Assembly: GCF_005116455.1 (NCBI RefSeq)
Contig: NZ_SWBP01000003.1
Coordinates: 12 to 64,011 of the forward strand
Length of the DNA stretch: 64,000 nucleotides
Reading direction: 5' to 3'
Source: Pedobacter cryophilus
Lineage (GTDB): Bacteria; Bacteroidota; Bacteroidia; Sphingobacteriales; Sphingobacteriaceae
Below the pieces are notes generated by a model. The model searched no databases and was not told the origin of the DNA. It saw only the letters and a list, made by a program, of their open reading frames with translations. The position numbers and the translations under genes were made by a program. Positions within the stretch are counted from its first letter, which is position 1, and each line of letters opens with the position of its first letter. Of the stretch, positions 8,433 to 17,176 are shown piece after piece.

Positions 8433-11278
8433 TGACCATTCAACCCGAACAGATATTAGAGAATAATTTAGTTTCCCAATTGGTTGATTTGGGTTATGAG
8501 AATGTGCTCATTGCTGATGAAAAGGGATTATTGAAAAACCTTAAAATTCAGTTAGAAAAGCATAACCATTGCAGCCTAAGCGATAACGACTTTAAACAAA
8601 TTCTCAATTACATTAATAAAGGAAACATATTTGAAAGAGCTAAGCTATTAAGAGACCGTGTGCCTTATGTAAATGATGAGGGAGAAGCCAAAACGGTACA
8701 ACTCATTAACCAAATTCATTGGTGCCAAAACGAGTTTCAGGTTACCCAACAAATTAGCATGGTGGGCAGCTACAAAAACCGTTATGATGTTACCATACTT
8801 ATCAATGGTTTACCATTGGTACAAATAGAATTAAAACGCAGGGGTTTAGAGTTAAAAGAAGCCTTTAACCAAACCAACCGATACGAAAGACACAGCTACG
8901 GAGCAGGGCAGGGCTTATTTCAGTTCATCCAAATATTTGTAATTAGTAATGGTGTTAATTCTAAATATTACGCCAACAGTCCTATTAAAGCAAGGTCTTT
9001 TAAGCAAACCTTTTACTGGGCAACAGAGAAAAACAGACTAATTACGCAATTAGCAGCCTTCTCAGAAATTTTTTTAGAGCCTTGCCATATCGCAAAAATG
9101 ATTACCAAGTACGTGGTACTTAATGAAACCCAAAAAGTTTTGATGGTATTACGTCCGTACCAGTTTTATGCAGTAGAAAACATTGTTGAGCGGGTAAAAA
9201 CTACTACTAAATACGGGTATATATGGCATACTACAGGTTCGGGTAAAACCTTAACTTCTTTTAAAGCAGCACAAATTCTTACCAATTTAAAGGAAGTGCA
9301 TAAAGTGGTTTTTGTGGTTGATAGGAAAGATTTAGATTATCAAACCAGTCAGGAATTTAATGCCTTTAAAAAAGACAGCATAGACAGCACCAATAATACT
9401 CATACTTTGGTACAGCAACTTATTGGCGATCATAAGTTAATTGTAACCACCATTCAGAAACTGAATACTGCTATTAGTAAAACTAAGTATCTGCATAATA
9501 TGGACACATTAAAAGATAAACGCATTGTTTTTATTTTTGATGAATGCCACCGCAGTCAGTTTGGGCAAACACATGAAAGTATCAAGAAATTCTTTGCCAA
9601 TTGCCAACTGTTTGGCTTTACAGGAACACCCATATTTGAAGAAAACGCCGGAAAAAATGAGTTTGGTAAACGTACCACCACCATGCTTTTTGGCGATTGT
9701 TTGCATAAATATGTAATTACCGATGCCATTAGAGATGAGAATGTTCTAAAGTTTTCGGTAGAGTATATCCGTACGTTTAAAAAGAAAGACCACATTTTAG
9801 ATATAGAGGTAGAAGCTATTGATGAGGCAGAAGTAATGGATGCGCCGCAGCGTTTAAATAATATTACAGATTACATTATTAATAACCATAGTCGTAAAAC
9901 ACATGGTCAGGAGTTTACAGGTTTATTCTGCGTTTCAAGTATTGATGCTTTAGTAGCTTATTATAAGCTATTTATACAGAAAAAAGAAGCTGGTGAGCAC
10001 AACTTAAGATTAGCTACTATTTTCTCTTACCAAGCCAACGAGGATGATAAAGATGCGGTTGGTTTTGTACCCGATGAGGAGTTTTCTATGGCTGCCGAAG
10101 ACCAAGAAGAATACCTTACACAACACAGCAGAGATGATCTGGAAGATTTTATACAACACTACAATAAGCAATTCGGCACTAATTTTACCAGTAAAGACAG
10201 TCAGAAATTCTATAATTACTATAATGACATTGCCAAAAGGGTAAAAAACAAGCAAATAGATTTGCTTTTGGTAGTAAACATGTTTTTAACAGGTTTTGAT
10301 AGTAAAATGCTAAACACCTTGTATGTAGATAAAAACCTAAAACATCATGGTTTAATTCAAGCATTTTCTCGTACCAACCGTATTTTAAATGAAGTAAAAT
10401 CTCAAGGTAATATTGTTTGCTTTAGAAATTTAAAAGAAGCTACAGATGATGCCATTACTTTATTCTCAAACATTAATGCAAAGGATGAAATCATTATGCA
10501 GCCTTTTGAGGATTATGTAGAGAAGTTTAACACTGCATACATTGATTTGCTTAAAATAGCACCAACGGTAAACAGCGTAAATGATTTAAGAAGTGAAGAA
10601 GAAGAGCTGGCATTTATTAAAGCTTTTAGAGAATTAATGCGATTAAAAAACGTATTGACCACTTTTACGGAGTTCAGCTTCGACCAGCTTTCTATGACTG
10701 CTCAACAATTTGAGGATTATAAAAGTAAATACCTCGACTTGTATCAAAAGACTAAAACTGGCGATGCAAAAGAAAAGGCTTCTATTCTAAATGATATAGA
10801 TTTTGAATTGGAGCTGATACATAGGGATGATATTAATGTTACCTATATTCTTAAACTACTTGCAAAACTAAAAGATGCCAAGCCAGAAGAACAAGAGAAA
10901 CAGCGCAAAGCTTTAATAGAAATTATGACCGGAGATGTTAGTTTGCGTAGTAAACGCGAATTAATAGAGAAGTTTATTCAAGTGAATTTACCCAACATTA
11001 CAGATTCTGAAGAAATACCCGAAGCTTTTGAAGTGTACTGGAACGAAGAACGAAGAAGTGCTTTGCAGAAAATGAGTGAAGAAGAAAATCTGGATTCAGA
11101 AAAGTTGCAGGACATTATTGGTCAATACCTTTTCACAGAAAAAGCACCTTTACGTGATGATGTAATGAGTTTGGTGAAAGTTCGACCAGCTTTAAAAGAA
11201 AGAGCCTCTATTGCAGAAAGGATAACTGGAAGGATTATATCTTTTGTAGATACGTTTATTAGTGGAATAGCGGGGTAA
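8432..11278 (+). CDS. hsdR: Type I restriction-modification system, endonuclease/translocase subunit HsdR
   Basis: Motor and nuclease subunit that translocates and cuts unmodified DNA. The 948-aa protein carries the N-terminal nuclease centre D119 and E133-L-K135 ('VQIELKRRG'). It has Walker A TTGSGKT at 267-273, the DECH box at 370-373 and 'FTGTP' shortly after. The RecA-2 domain has a 'QAFSRTNR' motif VI. A long helical C-terminus for complex assembly follows. No frameshift or missing catalytic residue is seen. Its start overlaps the preceding 180-aa gene. A palindromic repeat head ('TTGTCTGAACTGTGATT') follows its stop directly. Confidence 0.97.
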   Translation: MTIQPEQILENNLVSQLVDLGYENVLIADEKGLLKNLKIQLEKHNHCSLSDNDFKQILNYINKGNIFERAKLLRDRVPYVNDEGEAKTVQLINQIHWCQNEFQVTQQISMVGSYKNRYDVTILINGLPLVQIELKRRGLELKEAFNQTNRYERHSYGAGQGLFQFIQIFVISNGVNSKYYANSPIKARSFKQTFYWATEKNRLITQLAAFSEIFLEPCHIAKMITKYVVLNETQKVLMVLRPYQFYAVENIVERVKTTTKYGYIWHTTGSGKTLTSFKAAQILTNLKEVHKVVFVVDRKDLDYQTSQEFNAFKKDSIDSTNNTHTLVQQLIGDHKLIVTTIQKLNTAISKTKYLHNMDTLKDKRIVFIFDECHRSQFGQTHESIKKFFANCQLFGFTGTPIFEENAGKNEFGKRTTTMLFGDCLHKYVITDAIRDENVLKFSVEYIRTFKKKDHILDIEVEAIDEAEVMDAPQRLNNITDYIINNHSRKTHGQEFTGLFCVSSIDALVAYYKLFIQKKEAGEHNLRLATIFSYQANEDDKDAVGFVPDEEFSMAAEDQEEYLTQHSRDDLEDFIQHYNKQFGTNFTSKDSQKFYNYYNDIAKRVKNKQIDLLLVVNMFLTGFDSKMLNTLYVDKNLKHHGLIQAFSRTNRILNEVKSQGNIVCFRNLKEATDDAITLFSNINAKDEIIMQPFEDYVEKFNTAYIDLLKIAPTVNSVNDLRSEEEELAFIKAFRELMRLKNVLTTFTEFSFDQLSMTAQQFEDYKSKYLDLYQKTKTGDAKEKASILNDIDFELELIHRDDINVTYILKLLAKLKDAKPEEQEKQRKALIEIMTGDVSLRSKRELIEKFIQVNLPNITDSEEIPEAFEVYWNEERRSALQKMSEEENLDSEKLQDIIGQYLFTEKAPLRDDVMSLVKVRPALKERASIAERITGRIISFVDTFISGIAG

Positions 11279-11315
11279 TTGTCTGAACTGTGATTGATAT
11301 GATTTGTATGATTAT
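11279..11315. repeat. Solitary head element of the palindromic repeat family
   Basis: 'ATTGTCTGAACTGTGATTG' and 'ATATGATTTGTATGATT' match the head of the 6701-7160 units. The element begins right after the hsdR stop codon, just as the first unit begins at the hsdS stop codon. Confidence 0.75.
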
Positions 11316-11462
11316 TCTGAACTTGTGATGTGATACGATTATTTATTTTTTAGAAATAAAAGGCAAAGAAATCAAATAAATCATTTTTAATATTTATTTA
11401 TCCCATCAACTTATTTTTTTAATTGCCTTAATTTAAAACATGTAATAAAACAAAACTTATCT

Positions 11463-12857
11463 ATGAAACTAAAGCATCATGAACTAGAAATTGACATTAA
11501 TAATCCCTTCTTAAATTGTAAGTTAAATCGTGAGCAATATGCAGATGTACTTACGCAAATAGTTTATAACTATGCAGATGGTTTCGTTTTAGCAATTAAC
11601 AATGAATGGGGTGCAGGCAAAACCACGTTTGTAAAAATGTGGCGTCAGAAATTAAATTATAAAGATTTTAAAACAATATATTTTAACGCTTGGGAAAATG
11701 ATTACGATAGCGAACCGATGGTTGCGCTATTAGCTGAATTAAAAAACATAAATCCCAAGGACGCAACGTCTACTTTTAAAAAAGTCCTAAAAAACAGTGT
11801 TACATTGTCAAAAAATTTGTTTCCTATTCTAATTCAATCATTAGCAGAAAAGTACATTAATACAGAAATAATTAAGGATGCAGTTAATACAATTACAAAA
11901 GAAGCTACCCAATTATTTGAAGAGGAAGTGATAAAATATGCTGACAAAAAACAGAGTTTAGACGCATTTAAAATAGAACTTGGTAAGTATATACAAGAAG
12001 AATGTAACGGCAAACCTCTAATATTTATAATTGACGAATTAGATCGTTGTAAACCTGATTATGCTGTTCAAGTTTTAGAATGTGTAAAACATTTCTTTTC
12101 TGTACCAGGGATTGTATTCGTTCTTTCAATAGATAAAGAGCAATTATGCAATGCAATTAAAGGATTTTATGGAAGTGAAAGTATTGACTCTGCAAATTAT
12201 TTAAGAAGATTTATAGACATTGAGTATCAAATACCTTCACCAAGTGTAAAAGAGTTTGTTGATTACTTGTATGAATATTTCAATTTAGACGAATTTTTTC
12301 GCCATGAGAATAGATTGAAATATGATCAACTAAAAAGAGACCATGAATATTTTAAAAAGTATGCATCATTAATTATTGACACTAAACAGCTTTCATTAAG
12401 AGAACAAGAAAAACTTTTTGCATATACCAGATTAATACTCACTCAGTTTGAGAAAAATAATTTTGTTCTCCCTACCGTTTTGCTGACTTTCATATATGTG
12501 AAGCAATATAAACCAGTACTTTATAATAAAATTGAACTTAGAAAATTAGAAATAGCTGAGTTTGCTAATGAAATTGAACAAGTATTGAAAGATTACAACG
12601 GTAAAGAATTAAAAGTAGAATATATTTTTTCACTTTGTTTAGTGTGCTATAATAAATATTTAGAAGAAAATCATATTCATAAACAATTAATTGATGTAAA
12701 TATTGAGCCTAAAAAATTATTATTTAAAACTAATTTTAATGAGGATAGTGTAATTTATTCTATTAAAAGTATAGATGATAGTAGAGGTGAAGCTGTAAGC
12801 TTGAGTCATCTATTAGACAAAATTAATTTAACATCACAATTAGTAACATTAATATAA
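11463..12857 (+). CDS. KAP-family P-loop NTPase
   Basis: A 464-aa ATPase of the KAP group in the STAND/AAA-like P-loop fold. Walker A GAGKTT is at residues 50-55, followed by the family hallmark 'FNAWEND' at 75-80. Walker B 'IIDELDRC' lies at 189-196 with the downstream 'VLECVKHFF...FVLSID' strand. Unlike many KAP proteins, it shows no clear pair of membrane helices inside the ATPase domain, so a soluble protein is likely. The C-terminal 200 residues have no recognised domain. KAP ATPases occur in phage-defence loci such as Qat (QatA), but no other Qat gene is visible here. The position after hsdR suggests a defence role; this is inference. Confidence 0.9.
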   Translation: MKLKHHELEIDINNPFLNCKLNREQYADVLTQIVYNYADGFVLAINNEWGAGKTTFVKMWRQKLNYKDFKTIYFNAWENDYDSEPMVALLAELKNINPKDATSTFKKVLKNSVTLSKNLFPILIQSLAEKYINTEIIKDAVNTITKEATQLFEEEVIKYADKKQSLDAFKIELGKYIQEECNGKPLIFIIDELDRCKPDYAVQVLECVKHFFSVPGIVFVLSIDKEQLCNAIKGFYGSESIDSANYLRRFIDIEYQIPSPSVKEFVDYLYEYFNLDEFFRHENRLKYDQLKRDHEYFKKYASLIIDTKQLSLREQEKLFAYTRLILTQFEKNNFVLPTVLLTFIYVKQYKPVLYNKIELRKLEIAEFANEIEQVLKDYNGKELKVEYIFSLCLVCYNKYLEENHIHKQLIDVNIEPKKLLFKTNFNEDSVIYSIKSIDDSRGEAVSLSHLLDKINLTSQLVTLI

Positions 12858-12870
12858 TCCTCATTTGGGT

Positions 12871-13014
12871 CATTTGGCTCAGGTATGAAGAAAGGGTAAT
12901 TGGGTAAATACTACTTGTGCCTTTACCATAACTTAAATTAGTTAAGATGTAACAGCAGACAAAAGTACATTACTCAATTCACAAGCAAATGCTACTTACT
13001 TGAGCTAAATGAGG
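12871..13014. repeat. Imperfect inverted repeat between KAP and NERD genes
   Basis: 'CATTTGGCTCAGGTA' at 12871-12885 is nearly the reverse complement of 'TACTTGAGCTAAATG' at 12998-13012, with 13 of 15 positions matching. A second CCTCATTT copy lies just upstream at 12859. It could be a decayed small insertion or a transcript hairpin. Confidence 0.45.
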
Positions 13015-13078
13015 GAATTTATTAAACTTGTTTACAGGCATCAGTAATAAAAACAAAATTTAAAAATAGGCAGACAGA

Positions 13079-14167
13079 ATGTGCAGGACATATAACATGA
13101 TTGGGTCACTTTCGACTTTAAAATCACATTTAGAAGAGAACCACATTCATGACTTCAAATCTTTAAAAGAAGTAATTAATTTTCAAAACTCATATTCAAC
13201 TTTCCGCCAACAATTAATTACTAACCATGAAACACTTATTGAGCAGGAGAAAGATACGCTCAATACAGATTTGCAGCAGTTAGACATCACTATAGCAGCA
13301 CAAAAACAACAAACAGAACTAATATTGTTATCTGAAATTGACGCACTGAAACAGCTGTTAAACTTTGTGACTGATGACGGTTCATCAAACTTATTTCAAA
13401 AACTAAGAAAGAACTTTATACAATGGAATTATAAAAGGCAACTCATATATAAGGAGCGCAATTTTGATATTGAGGTAACAAAATCAATTCGTCACCATGT
13501 TAAGATTCAACAAGTTAAGCGTAAACGCTATCAATTTATCACCTCGCAATTTAACATAGCAGTAAAAGAAAGTGCACAAACAGCTTTATGGGAAATTGAA
13601 AGAAAGAAATCGGTTATTGATCACTCTAACAGTTACATTTATGGTGCTTTAGGAGAACAAAAAGTTGTTAAAACATTAGAATCGCTATCAGATGAGCATT
13701 TTTTAATTAATGACTTTTCCATTTCCTTCTCAAATGCAATTTACAATAGACAAGAAGACGATTATATAAAATCAATTCAAATAGACCATTTGCTTGTTGC
13801 GCCATCAGGCATATTCTTAATAGAGACAAAAAACTGGAGCGAAAAATCTTTAAAGAATTTAAGCCTACGTTCACCAGTCAGTCAAATCAAGAGAAGTAAT
13901 TTTGCATTATATATTTTGCTTAAAAATGAAATAAGCAATTTTCATCTTCGTTTAACCGACCATCATTGGGGTGATAGGAAAATAACAGTTAAGAACCTCA
14001 TTGTTTTCACTAATACAAAACCAAAAGAAGAGTTTCAATACGTAAAGGTTTTAACATTAAACGAACTTCTTAGTTACATCAACTACTTTAAACCCATATT
14101 TTCAACTATTGAAACACAGCGTATTGCTGAATTATTGATAGAAATGAATAACCAAAAGACAATTTAG
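13079..14167 (+). CDS. NERD-domain (nuclease-related) protein
   Basis: This 362-aa protein has a long helical or coiled-coil N-terminal half (about residues 40-180, rich in Gln, Lys and Leu). A NERD domain follows, with 'GALGEQ' at 189-194, the active-site-like D236 in 'IDHLLV' and E249-T-K251 in 'IETKNWS'. NERD is a PD-(D/E)XK relative found in putative DNA-processing proteins, and the key residues are present. The chosen start gives an N-terminus ('RTYNMIGSLSTLKSHLEENHIHDF') that looks conserved. A 221-bp gap separates it from the KAP gene, so it probably has its own promoter. A defence or DNA-repair role is inferred. Confidence 0.9.
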   Translation: MCRTYNMIGSLSTLKSHLEENHIHDFKSLKEVINFQNSYSTFRQQLITNHETLIEQEKDTLNTDLQQLDITIAAQKQQTELILLSEIDALKQLLNFVTDDGSSNLFQKLRKNFIQWNYKRQLIYKERNFDIEVTKSIRHHVKIQQVKRKRYQFITSQFNIAVKESAQTALWEIERKKSVIDHSNSYIYGALGEQKVVKTLESLSDEHFLINDFSISFSNAIYNRQEDDYIKSIQIDHLLVAPSGIFLIETKNWSEKSLKNLSLRSPVSQIKRSNFALYILLKNEISNFHLRLTDHHWGDRKITVKNLIVFTNTKPKEEFQYVKVLTLNELLSYINYFKPIFSTIETQRIAELLIEMNNQKTI

Positions 14168-14545
14168 CAAGTAAATATTTAATTGCTTGTAACCCCTTTC
14201 TGTCCTTAGAGTTCTAGCGCAGCGTCTCTAAGGATTAAATAATGGAAAAGAGTCTTCAGACTCGCTTTATTTAAAAGCAAAAGCCCAAATTAATAAACTG
14301 GATTGCAACGTTTACCGGCCTTTGCGCCTAATGCCTGAGGGCGTATGAGTGTAAAGCCAGACTATCGGTTGTGGTTTGCAGAACAGTACCTTTTCAAATA
14401 AAAGATAATTACAAACAGATTGCTTTCCCGAGAAATCGGGACAGGCTGTACCTAGGAATGACAAATAAATAAACAGATTGCTTCGTATCTCGCCATGACA
14501 AACGAAAGAGATTGTTTCAATAAAACTCTGAATTATCTTAACCTT
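14168..14545. other. Gene-free stretch with degenerate hairpins
   Basis: The stretch contains 'TCCTTAGAG...CTCTAAGGA' (about 14201-14233), a 9-bp inverted repeat that may terminate the NERD transcript. After it comes a fragment ('CCCGAGAAATCGGGACAGG', 'AGATTGCTTCGTATCTCGCC') of a degenerate intergenic repeat type. No coding potential is evident. Confidence 0.5.
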
Positions 14546-14863
14546 TTACGCAATTTGTTTTGTTACGTTAATAGCACTGTTTAGTGCAGTTAATAGCGCA
14601 TCTCTGTAATTAATGAAACTGTCTTGGCGATCAGCTTCTTCACTTAGTTTTAATTGTCGTTTAACCAATTTTACTTGTTGTAATTCGTTTTCGTAGAGGT
14701 TGGTAAATGCCTCCGGATTTTTGTTTTTTAATATTCTTATAGAATGAGAATATTGCTCAAATATATCTGTGATGATGGTGAGACTTTTGTCATCGTAATT
14801 TGTTAAAGCACTAATCTTTGTCGATAGTTTTTCAAGCTTTCCTCTTTCTTTTGCGTAACCCAT
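14546..14863 (-). CDS. Hypothetical helical protein, 105 aa
   Basis: A short, highly charged, all-helical protein with probable coiled coil ('SIRILKNKNPEAFTNLYENE', then 'LQQVKLVKRQLKLSEEADRQ'). No signal peptide, membrane helix or known motif is seen. It is the last gene of the accessory island before the second repeat cluster, and it points back into the island. The function is unknown. Confidence 0.6.
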   Translation of the reverse strand: MGYAKERGKLEKLSTKISALTNYDDKSLTIITDIFEQYSHSIRILKNKNPEAFTNLYENELQQVKLVKRQLKLSEEADRQDSFINYRDALLTALNSAINVTKQIA

Positions 14864-14869
14864 ATTGGG

Positions 14870-15234
14870 GCGAAGATACAGTTTTCGGGGGTCATTTATT
14901 TCGCTATTGGCGTAAAGCTTATGATTAGGCTTTAATGAAAGCCATACTTTGGCGTTTGCAATATATTAGCTTCCTAATTATTTATAGGTAATTCTTGCTT
15001 TGGAGCTTTGTATAACCGTTTTGCAAGACTGTTGTTTATTTAACCACAGAGAGCACAAAGTTCACAGAGCTAGATTTATAGATCTTGATTGATATTCCCT
15101 ACATTGACGCTCTGCATAGCAACTTTGCTAAGACACAATCTTAATTGGAATAGTGAATTTAACTATTCCCTACATTGACGCTTTACATATCGGCTTTGCA
15201 AAGACACCAACACAATTGGAATAGTGAATTTGAC
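14870..15234. repeat. Gene-free stretch ending in a 71-bp tandem duplication
   Basis: A block starting 'ATTCCCTACATTGACGCT' and ending 'GGAATAGTGAATTTAACT' or 'TTGACT' occurs twice in a row, at about 15093-15163 and 15164-15234. An 'ACCACAGAGAGCACAAAG' fragment lies at 15041; a similar one ('CCACAGAGAAACAGAG') occurs near 62520. No gene is seen. Confidence 0.7.
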
Positions 15235-15342
15235 TCAAACCAAAGAAGTAGCCAGACAAACCAAAGTACACCGTTTAAATCCCGCCTTGGCGATTGCGGG
15301 TAGCATTGAAGAAATATTTGTAGAACCTTTGTAGCAATTGGC

Positions 15343-15364
15343 GCCTGCCTGCCGGCAGGCAGGC
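15343..15364. repeat. 22-bp perfect palindrome at a second, independent site
   Basis: The palindrome is flanked by 'AATTGGC' and 'AGCGGCGGCGTTTTGG'. The sister copy near 15980 reads 'AATGGCGCAGCGGCGG' with no insert. Net insertion is 20 bp at a GC dinucleotide, in a different part of the repeat from the copies at 1076 and 1651. Confidence 0.85.
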
Positions 15365-15653
15365 AGCGGCGGCGTTTTGGTCCTTTTGCGCTGAAGCATC
15401 CTGCGTAAGCATGCTTGAGGGCAATTAAAACAATATAAACTTGCGAAAAAAGGACTAGGCAAACCGCGGCTATGAGCGGCGAGAATTTGAATTGAAGTAC
15501 TGTTTATCAATTAAGCTACTTAAGCCCAAACCCACAAGCCTCTCCGTCCCTAATGGCGGGACATGCCTAGTTCCTTTTTTCTTGATAAAAAAGTAACCAA
15601 AAAATCAAGGCTTGATGAATATTTGATCAGTAAGCCTCAATAAATCTTTAACC

Positions 15654-15675
15654 GCCTGCCTGCCGGCAGGCAGGC
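15654..15675. repeat. 22-bp perfect palindrome, fourth copy
   Basis: Same position in the repeat unit as the copies at 1076 and 1651 ('AACC' palindrome 'AAACCGAAGCCGTGGGA'). Confidence 0.85.
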
Positions 15676-16082
15676 AAACCGAAGCCGTGGGAACGTCAGT
15701 GGATTAACAAAGTTTATGCAACACTCGTCGGTTTGCTGAGGTTCTTCTTTTATGTAAGTTTCTACAAAAGATTTATTGGCCTTCCTTTCCAAATTTTCAA
15801 AGGCCATCCTTGCTTTGTTGCTCTGCTGTATTGCTTTGCAAAGGCATAAACTCCATTGGAATAGTGAATTTCAAAATTAACTTCAGAACATCTAGCACAA
15901 ACCATTCATAACCGTTTAAATCCCGCCTTGGCATTAGCGGTTGTGATGAAGAGGTTAAAGAAGAAACTTTGTAGCTAATGGCGCAGCGGCGGCGTTTTGG
16001 TCCTTTTGCGCTGAAGCAAAAGGACTAGGCAAACCGCGGCTATGAGCGGCGAGAATATGAATTGAAATACTAAATTTAATTG

Positions 16083-17040
16083 AAACTGCAATTGATCACT
16101 CTGTATTGTGCAAAATGAAATAGTATTTCCTTACTTAAATAAGTTTATATGATGCTAAAGCGAAACAAGGAAGATTTTTTTTAATCAGTTGGCTAAAGCC
16201 AAACTGCAATTGATCACTATATATTGTGTAAAATGAAAATTGCATTGCCTCTCTTAAATAAGTTTATAATGATGCTAAAGCGAAACAAGGAAGATTTTTT
16301 TTAATCAGTTGGCTAAAGCCAAACTGCAATTGATTACTCTGTATAGTGCAAAATGAAATAGTGTTTCCCTTCTTTAATAAGTTTATAATGATGCTAAAGC
16401 GAAACAAGGAAGATTTTTTTTAATCAGTTGGCTAAAGCCAAACTGCAATTGATCACGCTGTATAGTGTAAAATGAAATAGTGTTTCCCTTCTTTAATAAG
16501 TTTATATGATGCTAAAGCGAAACAAGGAAGATTTTTTTTAATCAGTTGGCTAAAGCCAAACTGCAATTGATCACTATATATTGTGTAAAATGAAAATAGT
16601 ATTTCCTCTTTTAAATAAGTTTATAATGATGCTAAAGCGAAACAAGGAAGATTTTTTTATTCAGATGGCTAAAGCCAAACTGCAATTGATCACTCTGTAT
16701 AGTGTAAAATGAAATAGTATTTCCTTACTTAAATAAGTTTATAATGATGCTAAAGCGAAACAAGGAAGATTTTTTTTAATCAGTTGGCTAAAGCCAAACT
16801 GCAATTGATTACTCTGTATAGTGTAAAATGAAATTGTATTTCCTTACTTAAATAAGTTTAGATGATGCTAAAGCGAAACAAGGAAGATTTTTTTTATTCA
16901 GTTGGCTAAAGCCAAACTGCAATTGATCACTCTTATATTATGTAAAATGAAATAGTATTTCCTCCTTTAAATAAGTTTAGATGATACTAAAGCCAAACTG
17001 CAATTGATTACTCTGTATAGCGCAAAATGAAATAGTGTTA
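16083..17040. repeat. Tandem repeat array, 118-120 bp period, nine starts
   Basis: 'AAACTGCAATTGAT' starts at 16083, 16201, 16321, 16440, 16558, 16677, 16796, 16914 and 16995. The first seven intervals are 118-120 bp and the last unit is shortened to 81 bp. Every full unit has 'GATGCTAAAGCGAAACAAGG', a T-run, and a TTGGC-taaa-GCCAA hairpin. Variable positions cluster in the 'TCTGTATAGTG' and 'TTCCTTACTTAAATAAG' parts. The hairpin core matches REP-like elements around 44580-45270. The array fills the gap before the nucleoid-associated protein gene. Confidence 0.9.
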
Positions 17041-17176
17041 ATTGCTTTGCTTTTAAGCAACTGATAAAAAGATAAATATTCAATTGGCTTTAGCCACATA
17101 AAATTCTTCTAACAGCATGATGCCATCATTACAAAATAAATCAGCTTAAAAATTATAATTCCACTATTTTCGCAGC

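Larger units (their letters stand above)
15213..16078. repeat. Second cluster of the ~575-bp repeat (two copies, same orientation as 1-2082)
   Basis: 15213-15310 matches 151-250 almost exactly ('GGAATAGTGAATTTGACTC', 'AAGTAGCCAGACAAACC'). The 'TTTGCTGAGG' landmark recurs at 15732. Relative to the copy at about 15975-16060, the copy at 15340-15480 has a 22-bp palindrome and about 50 bp extra inside a 'GCTGAAGCA/AAAGGACTAGG' segment. Frames such as 15235-15510 (minus) are read through repeat DNA and are rejected as genes. Confidence 0.8.

Noticed and set aside
11463-14167. Qat-type (QatABCD) anti-phage operon
   Set aside because: Only a KAP ATPase is present. No QueC-like, TatD-like or QatB-like gene is adjacent, and the next gene is a NERD protein after a 221-bp gap.
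15235-15510. 91-aa minus-strand frame with a cysteine-rich look
   Set aside because: It is read through repeat DNA and the GC-rich palindrome (which yields 'LPACRQAG'); there is no conserved coding signal.
16083-17040. CRISPR-like array
   Set aside because: The whole 119-bp unit is repeated, with no unique spacers of constant length and no cas genes nearby; it is a tandem satellite.
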